From Inia geoffrensis (lineage: Eukaryota; Chordata; Mammalia; Artiodactyla; Iniidae), in contig CM070904.1 of assembly GCA_036417435.1 (NCBI GenBank), positions 15,172,835 to 15,236,834 of the forward strand: a stretch of 64,000 nt of DNA, given 5' to 3'. Positions 34,870 through 47,499 of the stretch are shown here, in pieces (positions within the stretch are counted from its first letter, which is position 1; each line of letters begins with the position of its first letter). The notes beneath the pieces were generated by a model. It made no database searches, was not told where the DNA came from, and saw only the letters and a list, made by a program, of their open reading frames with translations. A program made the position numbers and the translations under genes.

Positions 34870-35049
34870 ACCCAATGTGCATTCCCATCTAGAGAATCCT
34901 GGGATATTGGGGCAGGACATAGGTCATCGTCTATCTTACTTTTGGCTTCCTGGACAAAATGAGAGAGGGTTTGAAGATGTACAATTTGGATTCTTAAGCT
35001 TTGAGATTTGGTTAAGATTTGAAAGTGAAGAAGGAGGCAATGGAAAAAG
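33461..35049. other. Mostly unassigned DNA with an L2-like patch and a 30-A run
   Basis: The patch at 34600-34790 ('gggccaggatcatgtcttac', then 'aaaataaatgggcc') may be an L2 end in sense. A run of 30 A occupies 34839-34868 right after 'ggtcagggtttccgg'. Nothing else is recognised. Confidence 0.45.
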
Positions 35050-35215
35050 GAAAATTAATTGAGCACCTACTGAATACTACATGGTACTGATCACTACATT
35101 GGGCATTATCATCTCAATAGAAATCTGTATTATTATTTCTATTTACAGATGAGAGGCTGAGAGAATAACTTCTCCTTAGTGAAGTGGGCAGAAGCAGTGA
35201 TTTGCACTGGCCTCT
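35050..35215 (-). repeat. MIR SINE, antisense
   Basis: Landmarks: 'ttgagcacctactgaatact', 'gggcattatcatctcaatag', 'tattatttctatttacagat' and 'gagaggctgagagaataact'. Confidence 0.75.
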
Positions 35216-36139
35216 TCTTGCCAGTGGCAAGCTCACTCAGTCTCTTTGCTGAGAGTGCTGGCCATTAAATCACAAGTTGGAACCACCATAGTGAGAAGCA
35301 GGAACAGGAATACTGATGCCAACTAGAGTAACCGTCTGTGTATAGGTGTGTGACATGTTTGGAGAACTTGTGGGAGGGAATAAAGAAAGGTTAGATGTCC
35401 TGTAAGGACACTGGTCAAGGCACCTTAAGTCAAAACCAGTTGAGTTTATTACCCACACCCTTAACTGTATCACAAGACTGATGTGACCTAGAGGAGCAAA
35501 GATTTACACGCAAATAAACAGAAATGTACCTCATTACCGAATACAAATCTCCTCTTTCTGAGAATGTCATTCTTTTCACCTGGGCACATGGTTTAGAGGA
35601 GATATGTGCTGCCATTAGGAAGCGAATAGTGTGTTTCCTAAACCGTGTGCTTCACAGTTCCTTCATTTGTCCTAATGTTCAACTAAACCACACTTTATCT
35701 CCCTTTCATATTCAGAAATCTTCCTGAGTATTCTCCAGAGAGACATCTAGAGACCTTCCCAAACCTTCAAATTTGTGACTGTGGAAATTTTATTTAGGCT
35801 GTTGGCTTTTTCCTAAATTACATTTCCAACTAGAACCACATGTTGCCTAGACCTAGTCTCCACCAAATGTTCACCACTTACAACTTAAACTACATGCAAC
35901 CATTCCTCAAAAAATCCCTGAGTTTGCTTTTTCTGCATCACAAGGATTACGCATTGAGGTGAGTAGAGAGCTACAAAACCCTGTTGCAGTGTGGGTTCTC
36001 AGCCACTCACTAACTCTGCAAACCAGTGACTGTGATTCAAATTTGTGTCTCAGGGCAATTATAAATTCCTCCACGTCATAGGCTTTCCAGGCCACTCTCC
36101 TCCCCTACTAATCATCAAAACAGATAAATCTGATACATT
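35216..36139. other. Unassigned unique DNA
   Basis: No gene or repeat is recognised. Confidence 0.4.
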
Positions 36140-36345
36140 CAAGGGTCTATGTCAGAGGCTGCAAACTAGGAGCTCATGGGCTAGGTCCATCCCACTGATG
36201 TATTTTATTTGGCCAGCATAGTGTTTGAAAACATTGGCTTGGTTGCCAACACATAAAGAGTTTCCCATAAATTATCTGGATTTCCGGCTTCTTTTGAGAA
36301 CTTAGAGGGTCTAGCCCTAGTGCTGGGCTCCAATCAGCCAGAGGA
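36140..36345. repeat. Possible hAT-type DNA transposon fragment
   Basis: The phrases 'ggtctatgtcagaggctgca', 'cactgatgtattttatttgg', 'ccagcatagtgtttgaaaac' and 'ctctggc'-like end resemble an old nonautonomous hAT element. Termini were not resolved. Confidence 0.4.
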
Positions 36346-36364
36346 GTGGGATGGTAGCTATCCA

Positions 36365-37050
36365 TTTAAGTGAGCCATCCTCACCTCTGAGATCCATGGT
36401 CCTTACCATTCTCCATTGTCTTATAGCCAGCCCTCTTCTCTCATTTACCTGGCATGCCTGTCATTGGTGGGCTTTTAAGATTTTGACCCTTGATCTATAT
36501 AGCTTATCTAGAGTTTTCCTGAGTATGATATACATATCTACATTGCATTCAACTCAATTCTGGGCCATTTTCTTTTCTCTTCCTACTCTCCCTCTCTAGA
36601 TCAGCACATTTATTCCCAAGGTTCTCAATGTTTTCTATGTGTTTCTGACTCATAAATTTATGCTCAAGCCTAGAGATTTACTCTGAACTCCATAGTCATA
36701 TGCAACTACTTACTTGTCAAGTCTATTTGACTATCTCATAGGCATCTCATCCCTACCATGTCCAAAGCAGAACTCCTTATTCCTCCTGCCCCTCAAAAAC
36801 CTGTACCACCTGTTTCGTGCACTTTAATAAATGACACTAACACCCATCCAGTTATCCAAGCCAGAAAACCTGAGTCATCTTTTATTCTTTCTCCCTTAAC
36901 CCTCACACACATATATCCCCTCAACTCTCCTGTCAATTCTACCTCCAGATCATATCTCAAATCTGCCCACTTCTCTCCATGCCCAGAGTCACTTTGAAGG
37001 CCCAAGCCACCATCATTTGTCACCAGTATTATTAGAATAGTATCTTAACG
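36365..37050 (+). repeat. L2 LINE fragment, sense
   Basis: Sense L2 sequence: 'tttgactatctcataggcat', 'tctcatccctaccatgtcca', 'aagcagaactccttattcct', 'gttatccaagccagaaaacc', 'gagtcatcttttattctttc' and 'ggcccaagccaccatcattt'. Roughly 690 bp, frame-broken. Confidence 0.8.
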
Positions 37051-37054
37051 CCTT

Positions 37055-37175
37055 TCTGCTCAAAGTATTGTCCACAACCAGCTCTATAGGTGCCATTGGA
37101 AGGTTGTTAGAAATTCAGAATTTTTACCCCCTACCTTCTAAAAAGGCATCTGAATTCTAACAAGAATGTGAAATG
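37055..37175. repeat. MER5A-like hAT element
   Basis: The text 'ctcaaagtattgtccacaac', 'cattggaaggttgttagaaa', 'ttcagaatttttacccccta' and 'catctgaattctaacaagaa' fits MER5A from the left terminus to the middle. Confidence 0.7.
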
Positions 37176-37479
37176 CATGAATACAGAAACAAATGAAGAA
37201 CTAAGCGCTCAAACTTTTAAAATCAATTGTGATGAGTGACCAGGAAACATCTTTCAGACTCTGGAAAAAAAAAAAAAGTCTCTCTATATATTCAGGTCAA
37301 GGACAATGCCCTAATTATTGTCCGCATAGGGGATAATCTTTGGCAAATCCATTTCCTTTATAGTTATGCTCCTTTTTTCACAGCAATTTACTGATTAAAT
37401 AAGGTCTGATACTCTGATTTGAAATTGCAAACACTGTTGATATTTGAAAAGTAAATAAAACAAACAGAAAACCCAGAAC

Positions 37480-37725
37480 CACACAGTAACGCCTCACATT
37501 TGGATTAATGATAAAGAACTTCCACAGACACTTCCTCATTGGAGTCTGTAATAGCTCTAAGGGGGAGGCAGAGCAGGGCTGGTGAGCCTCATTTTACATA
37601 GGGAGAAACAGATTTCAAGAGACTAAATGATTTGTTACGATTACACAACTTGGAACTGATAAAGCAATACTTTAAACGTAGATTTCTCTAACTCCAAGGC
37701 CAAAGTGCTCTCCAGCGTATCGCAT
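37480..37725 (-). repeat. MIR SINE, antisense
   Basis: Diverged antisense MIR: 'cacttcctcattggagtctg', 'gcctcattttacatagggag', 'aaacagatttcaagagacta', 'gattacacaacttggaactg'. Confidence 0.6.
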
Positions 37726-37739
37726 TCCCTTCATAAATA

Positions 37740-38720
37740 TGAACTGAAACTACATTCACCAAACAGACCCTTAGTTAAGATACAGAGAAATCACACGTGT
37801 AAACAGAGGTAAGTTCGCACTCCTGGTAACCACTCTTTCTCACTATTGACATTCGCCAACACGTAGTCCTTGGCTAGGAGAGCTGTGGACACAGAGGGTC
37901 ATCTCTCCAAATATTCTGTGTTATTTTTCTTTCAGATGTAACAATCACTTTAATGTTCAATCAGTTTCAAATACATTTATTTCAAACAGTTGGCTCCACG
38001 ACGAACCAAGAAACTAAAGGCAGAGTCTAAATTTGGGCTTCAAAATCTGTTTCCAAGTATTAATTTTGAGTGGAAACAATTTTGGTTGAATTTGGGGATT
38101 ATAAATATCCCCCAAGAGTTTTTCGGCTCTAAGCCTCCTGTCTCTAAGTTTCGCTCTGGTTTCAACCTAGGGGGTTGTTAGATTAGAAGTAGACAGCTTT
38201 GGCATGTGGTTACTCCAAACGCCTGTAACCGTCTTTAAAACATGAGCTAGAAATGTTGATATTATAAATGACCATTTTTCCAAAATAAGGTTTGCAAGAG
38301 TTGAAAGTGGAGTCGGATGCCAGAAAGTCTTCGAAGGAGGATTTCCATTCAGCGAGATCTGGTTACCTATTTCATAACAAAGAATAAAGCAAAATCTTGG
38401 GGCTGCAATTCATACACTTTTGGACTGAAAACAATGGGCTCAGTGGGGACACTGGATTTATAACTCTTTGGAGGTACTAACTTTACCCACCCGTGTAGGA
38501 GCCATGGATAATTTTAGACAGACAGGCATTGAAAAAAATTCCTGAGATATTAAGGGGCACCAAAAGTCACTTACAGAGGGGTGGTGTTTCACTTGGAATA
38601 AATAACACAACAAGAAAAGCCATGCTTACAAACCCCTGTGGTAATATTATACCAAGAAGAGGATTGTTTACGGAAAAATCAAAGTATGTTTTTCAGTCAG
38701 TTATGACCCTCTAAGCCAGT
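37740..38720. other. Repeat-free unique DNA
   Basis: About 1 kb without recognisable repeats and with retained CpGs ('ccacgacgaacc' near 37997, 'tttcgctctgg' near 38149). It could be mildly constrained. No exon structure is seen. Confidence 0.3.
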
Positions 38721-40189
38721 AGTTCAAATTCAAGCCCATCATGATGAAAATATTATCATTGAAAACCACAACTGTTGTACTTTCCTTTAGAGTACACTGT
38801 GCTTTCATGGCTGGTCTGTGCACATAAACTTGACCAGTGTCTACAAGGAAATGGCCCCATTTCTGTTGTGAATAGCCCATAATTTCATGGTCATTATGTC
38901 CTAGTCTTAGAGTATTTTCCTCCTAAGGCTTGCAAATGCCTCACCACTGGATGACGTGAGTGCTGTGTGACCTGTAAGGGGAGGGCATCCCTGAAGTCAG
39001 ATGCTCAGGATCTGGGGAGAGGGAAAGGCAGGCCCTCAGGTTTAGGCCCTGGTAACTGAGGCATGAATGGATGTGCTTTTCAGAGAAAAAGCCAGAATTG
39101 GTAAGAACACAGGTTAAAATCCAGGGAGCTGAAGTTATCACACAGTTTAAAAGGAGAGTGAAAATGCAGACAGAAGAGAGAACCAAAGATCAGACATTGA
39201 CAGAAATTTAATTGAATTGAGTGTAAGAGCAAGGGCATAACCAGTATAAACTGTTGATTCTGCACCTCATCTCTGCATATAGAAATGAAATACTAGAGCT
39301 TCTTAGATCAAGTTCTCTGGGAAACAGACTCTGAGAAGACAATTTGCATGCAGGAGGCTTACTGGGGAGAGAGAGGGGTTGAACTACAAGCAGGTCCCAG
39401 CAGAGACCTCTGATCCATGGGGAAGTCTGGAGCTCAGAGGGCCCTTCAGACCTATACTTCCTTGAGGCAAGGGGACCAGGCATGTACAATCCCCACTAGC
39501 TGACCAATCACTGAATAAGGCTGCCCCCAGAAGGGGCTGTGACTTTGGACACTGCCAATGTACCCAGCAGCTGGAGAAATGACTGCCTCCATCCTGAACA
39601 GGGACCTGGGTGGGTCTGAGTGGCCCACTGCAGTTTCGGGACTATACTTTGTATCCAGTTAGATTGGGTATCAGTGATGTATTTAGATAATTGGTCTGGT
39701 TCAAGGGAACAGGACAAGGTTGACATCTTCAGCTGAAATGGGAAGTTCCACCAAGAAACTGATTGCATATACTTTTGGGATCATGCATAGTCTCTAATGC
39801 TGTCTTTTGGCCTCCCTAAACCATTTTCCCTCTAAAGAAACCAAGCTAAACTGCCTCAGCTAAGCATAATCAATCATGAATATTTTATTCCAATTAAAAC
39901 TTTTGAATATTGTCCAAAACAGAAGAGAATAACTAGTAAAATAATGAATCAAGATCTTCTTCTTGTATCAGATGTAAACTCTGGGAAGTTACCAGTTGAC
40001 AAAAGCCCCTAAAACATCTGTGCATCAAAATTCATACTTATTTGGAATAAATAAATGGAAATGTTAATTGGTTGCATATTCTCATGGCTACAGAGGCCTT
40101 GGTCAGGCAAAATGCTTTATGTGAAGCAAATTTTTTTAAGTTTAACAACAAAAGTGTAATTCTTTTTAAAATTCCAAATCCCACTCCCT
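38721..40189. other. Unassigned DNA, with a possible LTR-like relic at 39300-39640
   Basis: The relic has 'gttctctgggaaacagactc' and 'gcaggaggcttactgggga', phrases shared by some old reversed LTRs, but I cannot name it. The remainder is unrecognised. Confidence 0.35.
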
Positions 40190-40412
40190 TACATGCTTGA
40201 CTGATCTCTCTCTCTACCCTACATTTTTTTTAACCCAGACTTGTCACCTACTAACGTACTACATTGTTTACTTATTTATTGTTTTCCTCCTCTAAAATTG
40301 TAAGCTTCATGAAGATAGAGGTTTGTGTCTATTTGTTCACTGATGCATACCAAGTGCCAAGAACATTGCCTGACCTACAGCTGGCACTCAGTTAATATTT
40401 ATGGAATGCAAA
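40190..40412 (+). repeat. L2 LINE 3' end, sense
   Basis: Landmarks: 'tgtttacttatttattgttt', 'attgtaagcttcatgaagat', 'gtgccaagaacattgcctga', 'ctcagttaatatttatggaa'. Confidence 0.75.
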
Positions 40413-41429
40413 ATTGAACTCTGCAATTGTTCACCTTGCTCAGGATGTCACCATTCTATCTCCCACCAGACGTGTGTTTGCTCTCAGCCCAGTTTCCCTG
40501 GCTTTAAAAGATAATAGTTCATTCATTTTCTCCAGCTTATCTTCGTGTCAGAGAGGTCTGGAAGTCCCTGTCGCAATGCCTACAAAACATTCACACAGCC
40601 TAGCACAGCTCTGATGAGCCTAGACCACCCATCAAAATCCTGTTTCTCACTGCCATTGTCTTCCAACCCTAAGCTCTAAATACACCCTCCACCGCATTAG
40701 GATCTGAAAGGGAGGCGTGGTCTCCTTCTGGACCAGCAGGAGGGAGATTGATCTCTTCCATATGTGCTTTCTCCTCAGACCTCTCACTCCCACTGTTATG
40801 ACTACATTTCTAATGCCCCCATTTTGATGGTCAAAGCTTCCAGATCTTTTTGCTCTAGTGTAGGAAATCTTACTGAGTGGAAGACACTCCTTTGCTACAT
40901 CCTGAGCAGGGATGCAAAATCTGCCCAGAAAACCCAAGGACAAAATGTATTCTTTCTACATCAAATGTCTCCACTAGGGACAGTCTACACTGGAGGGGGA
41001 AAAAGTCAACAGCTCTCCGAACCGACTGGTAAACCATGAAAGAGCATACTTATCAGCCACTGCAAGCCATGTTCCAACTCTGCCATTCCTTTACTGTAAG
41101 GACTCTGCCCTGAGGACGTGGAAGCTAAGCAGCAAGATTTCACTTCCAATCAACCTGCCTGGCAAAACCATTCAAAAACTGGGTGACAATAGTTTCCATG
41201 AAACCGTTGTTTATTAAACAATGAATTAGACCCACTTTCCCTTCCCTTCCCTTCCTTTCTCTTCCCTTCCTTTCCTTCCTCATAAATATCTCCAAGAGAA
41301 TAAATACTCTTTTACTGTTGCAACAAGCGCTGGCTAGTTGAGATGAGGGCTAATAGATTTTTCCACTGTACCTTGTGTCCATATATGTGTGTGTGAGTGC
41401 ATACTCGACTGTTCAGAAGTGAAAAAATT
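40413..41429. other. Unassigned DNA with a CCTTC pyrimidine tract
   Basis: A C/T-only tract of CCCTTC and CCTTT units occupies about 41236-41280. The rest has no recognised repeat or gene. Confidence 0.5.
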
Positions 41430-41439
41430 GCTGCTCCTC

Positions 41440-42985
41440 ATAAAGTTTTTGTGTTTTCTTGACTTGGCAGGTCAATCGAATCAAAGTGGGACAGAAACCC
41501 CAGGCATTGTGGGAAAAATAATACTTCAGGCATAATCTGAAGCCAAACCAGCTGCAAGGTATTGAAAGGCATGGAAGACAATTTGAGAACTTGCAATACA
41601 CTGGGGTTTACAATTTTACCACAAAAGATAAACATTTGTTTAAGTCAACCTGTCTGCCTGGTGTGGAGGTATGCATATGGGAAATGTTGACAATGCAAAC
41701 AAGGCCAAGAGGTGTGAAATTTAAGCACATTATCTCTCACTGTCAGATGCTAATGACTCCCCTAAAGGTGGAAGAGATTGGTTTAAACGAAAAAATGATT
41801 ATCCTTGGCAATAGAAGCACAAGTGAGATCTTAGCCAATTATGTGGGCTCTTGTTTTTCCTGACAATGCTCCTCATTAGCTTTTGGCTCTGATGTACATG
41901 TTAGAATGGAGATTCACATGTCCCTCTAGATGGCTGCCGTACAAGCCATATATCCATCCAAAGCATACATATTTCCCAATATACAGGAACACCAGACATG
42001 GGACTTGATATAGTGTGTCAATGTCTTGACTCTATGAAAACATACAAGTCTAAACACCTACCAAGAGGTAGAACAGGAGTAACTCATTTATGAATGGTTT
42101 CCCCCAAATCTCTCATATATAAAATTATATCCTATTTGACCAAAAAAAGACCCAGATGGGGAGGTGGGGTTTTAAAGCCATTGATTAGAGTTTACTTTTT
42201 TTCTTAAAAAAAAAAAGAAGGTTAAACTAATTTACTCTTAGTGTTTGTCACCTATGGAGTTGTTCATTTAATGAGTATAAAGAAATTGAATTCACCGTCA
42301 TGTTTATTGGGATGATGGTTACATACACCAGCTCTTGCTTGTTTTAATAGGTTTATTGTGCAGTTGTAGACATGTGCTATTGCACTGGGATGGATATGCT
42401 TTGAATATTTTTATAATTGTGGATAGTATAAAAGTCATTTTCTGTTAGATTGCACAAATCCATTACATTGGGAGAAGGACACATTATTGTAACAGGATTA
42501 ATGTGCAACACATAAACATAATAGTAATATTCTGTTTGATAAATTATCTCATTTTTATCAGAATGTAAAGAGATTCGGGATAGTTCCTCCTTTGATTTGC
42601 ATAATTGTATTACAGACAGGCAAATTGCATTATATTCTTCATTAACAATAGATGGCTTGTATAACTATTATATTTTTGAAGACACTGCTCTTAGATTCAT
42701 CCTGCAATTTGTCATGTTCTGACATTGCTGGGGAGCTTAGTTGGGAGAGAATAGAACCTAAAAAAGATTGCTTGATTTTCGCTGAGTCCAGTAATATCTC
42801 CGCTTCCGATTGCACTGTGGTTATGCTATTGTTTGTTTTAACAAATTGCAACCCAGTGGCAAAGAACTTCCTTTAAAAATCTTCTAATTCAAGGACAATT
42901 CAGCCCTTATAGATTTTCACAGCGATATGTCGGCCCTTCTAATGAACTCCACATATAAAAATGTGAATTAAAATTAAATTAAAAC
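41440..42985. promoter_or_regulatory. Candidate conserved noncoding element B
   Basis: A 1.5-kb block in which I recognise no repeat. The core at 42230-42985 is AT-rich with dense motifs: GGATTAATG at 42495-42503, a TCF/LEF-like CTTTGAT overlapping ATTTGCAT at 42590-42602, a SOX-like 'aacaatag' near 42644, and homeodomain-type 'gcataattg' and 'tcattaac'. No coding frame is convincing. Interpretation as a long-range enhancer is inference. Confidence 0.5.
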
Positions 42986-45465
42986 CATACGATTGATTTT
43001 CTGTTTTTACGATGGCAAATGCTCTCCCGGACAGAACTTCCCTCCCCTCTCCCCAGCACAGACACAAGCTAACAAGTTGCCTGATACTCTCAATATTCCT
43101 CTATTCTTTGGGGATGAGTGGTGTTTACAGTCACTCAGTGGTGATTATCACAGCCCCCTTCCTAAGGCTGGGCTCATGACAGCTGTCAGCAGCCCTTACA
43201 AAGTGCAGTGCAGCACCACGCGGCATTTCAGTGGGTCTGAAATCCTCAGCTTTCAGGGCCTGAAAGAGGCATCCTTTCTAGGATACCCTCTTAGTCAGGG
43301 GCCCTCCCTCTTCATGTCCCCAACTGCCATGCTGAGAGGAGATCCTTGTGAGGCAGACACCACAGGGCCACTTCTCTGCTGCAGCTCCACAGCCAGCCTG
43401 GGGCCTGTCACTCAGCAGGAGCCATAAGTGGGTGGTGAATAAATGAATGAATGCATGGATAGATGAATGAGTGGAGACATGGATCCCATCAAAGTTTCTG
43501 GTGTTTCTGGATGAAAAATTGAAAAAGAAAAGCTTTCACACTCAAAACAAATTGTATTTCCTACCACTTTCTCCACTAAACTGAAAATATGACGTCCTAT
43601 TACAATCCCTTAATGATTCCCATTTGCTTTACACGTGCTTAGCACCTGAAAGTTTCCAAGGAACCTTGACTTTTATTTCATTTGAATCTCACAACCCCCC
43701 CTTGACACAGATAGAACCAAATAATTTACATTTAAGAAATAAGGGTTGCCTGAGAAGAAGTGGGCGTGCAGGGAGGGAAAAGGGGAGAGTTTACAAAGGC
43801 TGTCTATTTATTGTCCTGGCTGCCATCCCTTCCACGCCACTGGGAGCTGTGGTCTGCCCTCAGGCCATGTCCCTCCCCACCCCACCTCTCCACTATCTCG
43901 CCCACCCCCGCCCTGCCTGAGACCTCTGCTTGCTGGCTGGTCTCCACTCCAGCCTTCAGGTCCGCTTTCTCTCCTTCCTCCCCTGCCCTGAACTCTGCTC
44001 TTTTAGAGGGCATCCCACACCTAGTTGCTTGGGTCCCTTGAAGCTACATCTTTATTTCCTTATTTATTTTAATTTGTACACCTTTTGTTCCTCTACATAA
44101 CAGACACCACAGACCATGTGGATGGCTCAAGGGCTAGTTCAAGAGACAGGAACCCACTGTTCCAGGAATCACTACTCCCCTGTAGCTCTCAGGTTCCCAG
44201 GCTCAAAGAGCCCTTGAATTAGACTCCTTCCTCCGTGGCGGGTTCTAACCCAAGACCCTGAGCTCTGCCCCAACATCTAGCCTCCAGGTATGTCCTCAGC
44301 CCCTCCACTCTGACATGTCTGAACTGTCCTAGTTATTTGCAGGGGCTCCTCACTCACATGCAATTAATTCAGCAGATAAAATAATGCTGGAGGGAGGAGA
44401 TGTGTCCCTCCATAAGGCCGGTGTTGTATACTTGCTTAAACTCTGGCCCTTGCCTTCCTTGAGCCTCATTGTCAAATACTCATAATATCTATGGAAATTT
44501 GCCTGTGAGCTTTTCAATGGCATCATTCCACAAAGCCTGCAGATCTGAGCTCTGGGCCGCATGTAGGCTGAGTGGTCTGCAGGGAGTTAGGTATTAATGA
44601 GCATCCCTGGAGGCACACTCCCCAGGAAACAACTAAGGAGGCTTAGTGCAGTCACGCCTGGAAGGAGAGACAGAGAGACAGGGGGACAGAGAGAGAGAGA
44701 TGGTCCCCACCTCCTGACCAGTCACATGGGAAGAAAAGCTGGAGGCAAAAAGTGAAGAGATGCTCTCAGGAGCAGCAAGGCCACAGGAGGGCTGGATGGG
44801 ACCGAGTTGGTCCAGAAGTAGGCCCATGGAAGCATCCTCTGCCTGGACCACGAGACCTTGGCAGCACTGGGAACTGGAGGGAGTTCAGATGGGTACTGGC
44901 ATCTCTGGGGTTTATAGCTTGGAAGCCCGGGAAATAGCAGCATTCTAGGCAGGAGATCAATGTTCCCAGGAAGGCATCAGTACCTGTGCCAGAGGCAAGA
45001 TTCCATCCTGAAGGGGCTATGCTGGCACTTGACCCCTGTGAAAACCACAAGAGCTTACTAATGAAGACCTGTGAGGTCCTTGAAGGTGCCCAGAGACAAT
45101 GAGAAGGAAGTGGTGAAGACCCACCTCCTAGGAGCACAGAGTAGAGCTTGGACTGTTATTCATAATGGAACGGCTTCTATGCCCAAAGGCCAGTGAGAAA
45201 GCCTGGGGAAAATTTTATCTCCGTCATTGATCACTTTGTTGAGTTAGAAATTGTACATACTGCCTCAGGTAAACTGGGGTCCTCTTGGCCAGTTTTGGCC
45301 TTCCAAAGTCAAGAAGCACTGGAAATCCTTTCTAACAAGGTCAAAAAGCAACTTCCCTACTGGTGGAATAAAACTAAAAGTGAAGTCACAGGCTCTACCA
45401 AAACCCATCAAACGTAAAGAAGGGTGGAATTTTTGACATGTCCATTTTCTTTGTCCCAAAATTAA
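42986..45465. other. Unassigned, GC-richer unique DNA
   Basis: A short GAAT-type tetranucleotide patch lies near 43439-43475, and a weak antisense MIR may lie at 43640-43745. No exon, CpG island or named repeat was found. The 144-codon frame at 42993-43427 is not domain-like. Confidence 0.4.
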
Positions 45466-45469
45466 CATT

Positions 45470-45869
45470 GCATTACAATGGAATACTACTCAGCCATTTA
45501 AAAAAAGTGAGATCTTGCCATTTGGGACAACATGGATGAACCATGAAGGTATTACACTAAGTGAAATAAGTCAGAAAGACAAATACCATATGATTTCACT
45601 CATCTGTGGAATACTAAAACAAACAAAGCAAAGCAAAATAAATGGCCAAACAAAAGCAAACACATAGAGACAGAAAACATAGTGGTTACAAAAGAGGAAG
45701 GGAAGGGGTGGGGAGAGTGAAATGGGTAAAGGGGGTCAACTATATGGTGACAGACGGAAACTGGACTTTTGGTGGTGAGCACACTGTACAGCATACAGAA
45801 GTCAAAATAAAATGTTGGGCCAATGAAATTTATATAATGTTATAAACCAAAAAAAAAAAAAAAAAAAAA
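45470..45869 (+). mobile_element. L1 3' end (L1M-type), sense, with 21-A tail
   Basis: Landmarks: 'acaatggaatactactcagc', 'gggacaacatggatgaacca', 'actaagtgaaataagtcaga', 'atgatttcactcatctgtgg', 'ttaaaccaaa'-type end and a run of 21 A at 45849-45869. Only the last 400 bp of the element are present. Confidence 0.88.
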
Positions 45870-46521
45870 GTTCTGCCCTCAAGTGCTTCACAAGCAGACA
45901 GAGGAAGAACTTTTAGTTCCCCAAACAAATAAAGAATGGATGTGAAGGTAGATGTATCCAACTGCTAAACTGCATGGTGGTGATAGCAGCTTCAATACGG
46001 TGGTGCCTCCTACAGGCTGAGCTCTCTGCACTGGTCCCGTTTACAACTGTGCAAACAAGGTAGGAGAGGCCAGGAGGTTTTGGACCCACGCAGTCTCATT
46101 CCAGAGGCTATGACCTTAACCCCACGTCTGTGCTGATTCAGAGACAGATCAAGGTAAGCTGGAGTGGTAAGGAAGACTTGGGCTGGGTGGCAGGCAGGCA
46201 CAATGTAGGAAAGATAATCAACAGAACCAAAGGCCCAGAGGGGAGGAATGGGTATGTGCCCTTCGTGATCTGCCCAAAGGTGCTCCAGGTTAAGGACCAA
46301 AGCTTGTCTCCCCCACTAGATTTTTCTAAGGTGACTGCAAGTCGGCGGTTACTGGTGACATTTGGGATATACCTTAAATCAGACCAAAGCCATTTCCTGC
46401 CCCCTGCCCCATCTCATCGTTCAGATATCACTTGTGTCATAGAATCACAGAAAATCAGATACCTGTAAACTTCATACCAGCCATCTGTCCCAGCCAAGCA
46501 AGTTCTAAAAGGGTGGGATTT
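45870..46521. other. Unassigned DNA, possibly starting with an L2 piece
   Basis: The first 50 bp ('tctgccctcaagtgcttcac', 'aagcagacagagg') resemble antisense L2. The remainder is not recognised. Confidence 0.4.
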
Positions 46522-46650
46522 GGGGACTTCCCTGGCGGTCCAGTGATTAAGACTCTGTGCTTCCACCACAGGAGGCTCAGCTTCGAACTCTGGTTGGGGA
46601 ACTAAGATCCCACATACCATGCAGCGTGGCCAAATAAAAAAAGTAAAAAG
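46522..46650 (+). mobile_element. CHR-type tRNA-derived SINE, short form
   Basis: The head 'ggggacttccctggcggtcc' leads to the A-box-like 'tggcggtccagtg', a decayed B-box ('agcttcgaactc'), 'gggaactaagatcccacata' and 'gcagcgtggccaaataaaaa'. Diverged direct repeats of 16 bp flank it (46506-46521 and 46651-46666; 13 of 16 identical), which points to an old insertion. Confidence 0.92.
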
Positions 46651-47034
46651 TAAAAGGGCAGGCTTTCTAGAGCCCACACAGGAGCTCAGCACAGACGTGG
46701 GGTTAAGGTCCTCCTTCGTGGCTGCCTGTGGGACCCAAGTGCAGGGCCAGCTAATGAGAAGCAGGACAGCTTGCTGCACCACTAGCCAGATTGCAAACCT
46801 CAAAGTGTGTGTCTGAGGCTCTCTGGGTGACCTGGGAGTGTAGCTGGTGACCACAGGCATTTCTTCAGGGAAGGTGAACTGGGGTCAACAGCCAGTGAGA
46901 AAGGGAGAGGTTATTTTATTGCAGGACTAGCCCTACAAAGGACCCAAGTTGGAGAGGTCCTGCAAAGGCCCCCAGAGAGCCCCGTGCTGCTGTTTCTCTC
47001 ACCTGTCAGCCTCTCACTGAACCTGAAATGCCAC
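46651..47034. other. Unassigned unique DNA
   Basis: No repeat or gene is recognised. Confidence 0.4.
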
Positions 47035-47440
47035 CATTCATTCATTCACATGACACATAGGTATTGGACACGTCCTGAGTATTAGACATCAGATGAGAAA
47101 TTAAGGGTAATAGAAAAAATAATTGAAGTCTACTGGAAGTCCAGAGTCTAGAGGGGGAGATATATATGTAATCAAAACACTAATGCATACACAGACACAC
47201 ACACACACACTTACAACTGGCTAAGTGTTTAAAAGGATAAGAGCACAAGTGACAATGGAGCACAAAGTAAGGGGAGGCTGATTTTGACCACAGAGCAAAG
47301 AACATTTAAGTTGGCTATTAAAGAATGAACAGTGCTTTCGAGGTTAATGATGGAGACTCTCATTTCTGGAGTGCGGAAAGCATGTGCAAACGCATGAGGG
47401 TGAGTGTGCAAGGCGTGTTAGGGAAAGTGTAGTGTTAGGG
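47035..47440 (-). repeat. L2 LINE 3' region, antisense, with a CA patch
   Basis: Antisense L2: 'cattcattcattcacatgac', 'ccagagtctagagggggaga', 'aacatttaagttggctatta', 'gcggaaagcatgtgcaaacg' and 'gtgtgcaaggcgtgttaggg'. A short (AC)7-8 lies near 47194-47211. Confidence 0.75.
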
Positions 47441-47499
47441 AATGGCCCTGTGGTTCCATGAGGCCCTGGAGTGAGCAGCCCTGAGAGAAAGGATGGAAC

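Noticed and set aside
43770..44000. Possible CpG island or promoter in a GC-richer segment
   Set aside because: The segment is C-rich but CpG-poor, with no TATA, initiator or downstream exon.
46414..46860. 148-codon minus-strand frame
   Set aside because: It reads across the antisense of the CHR SINE at 46522-46650.
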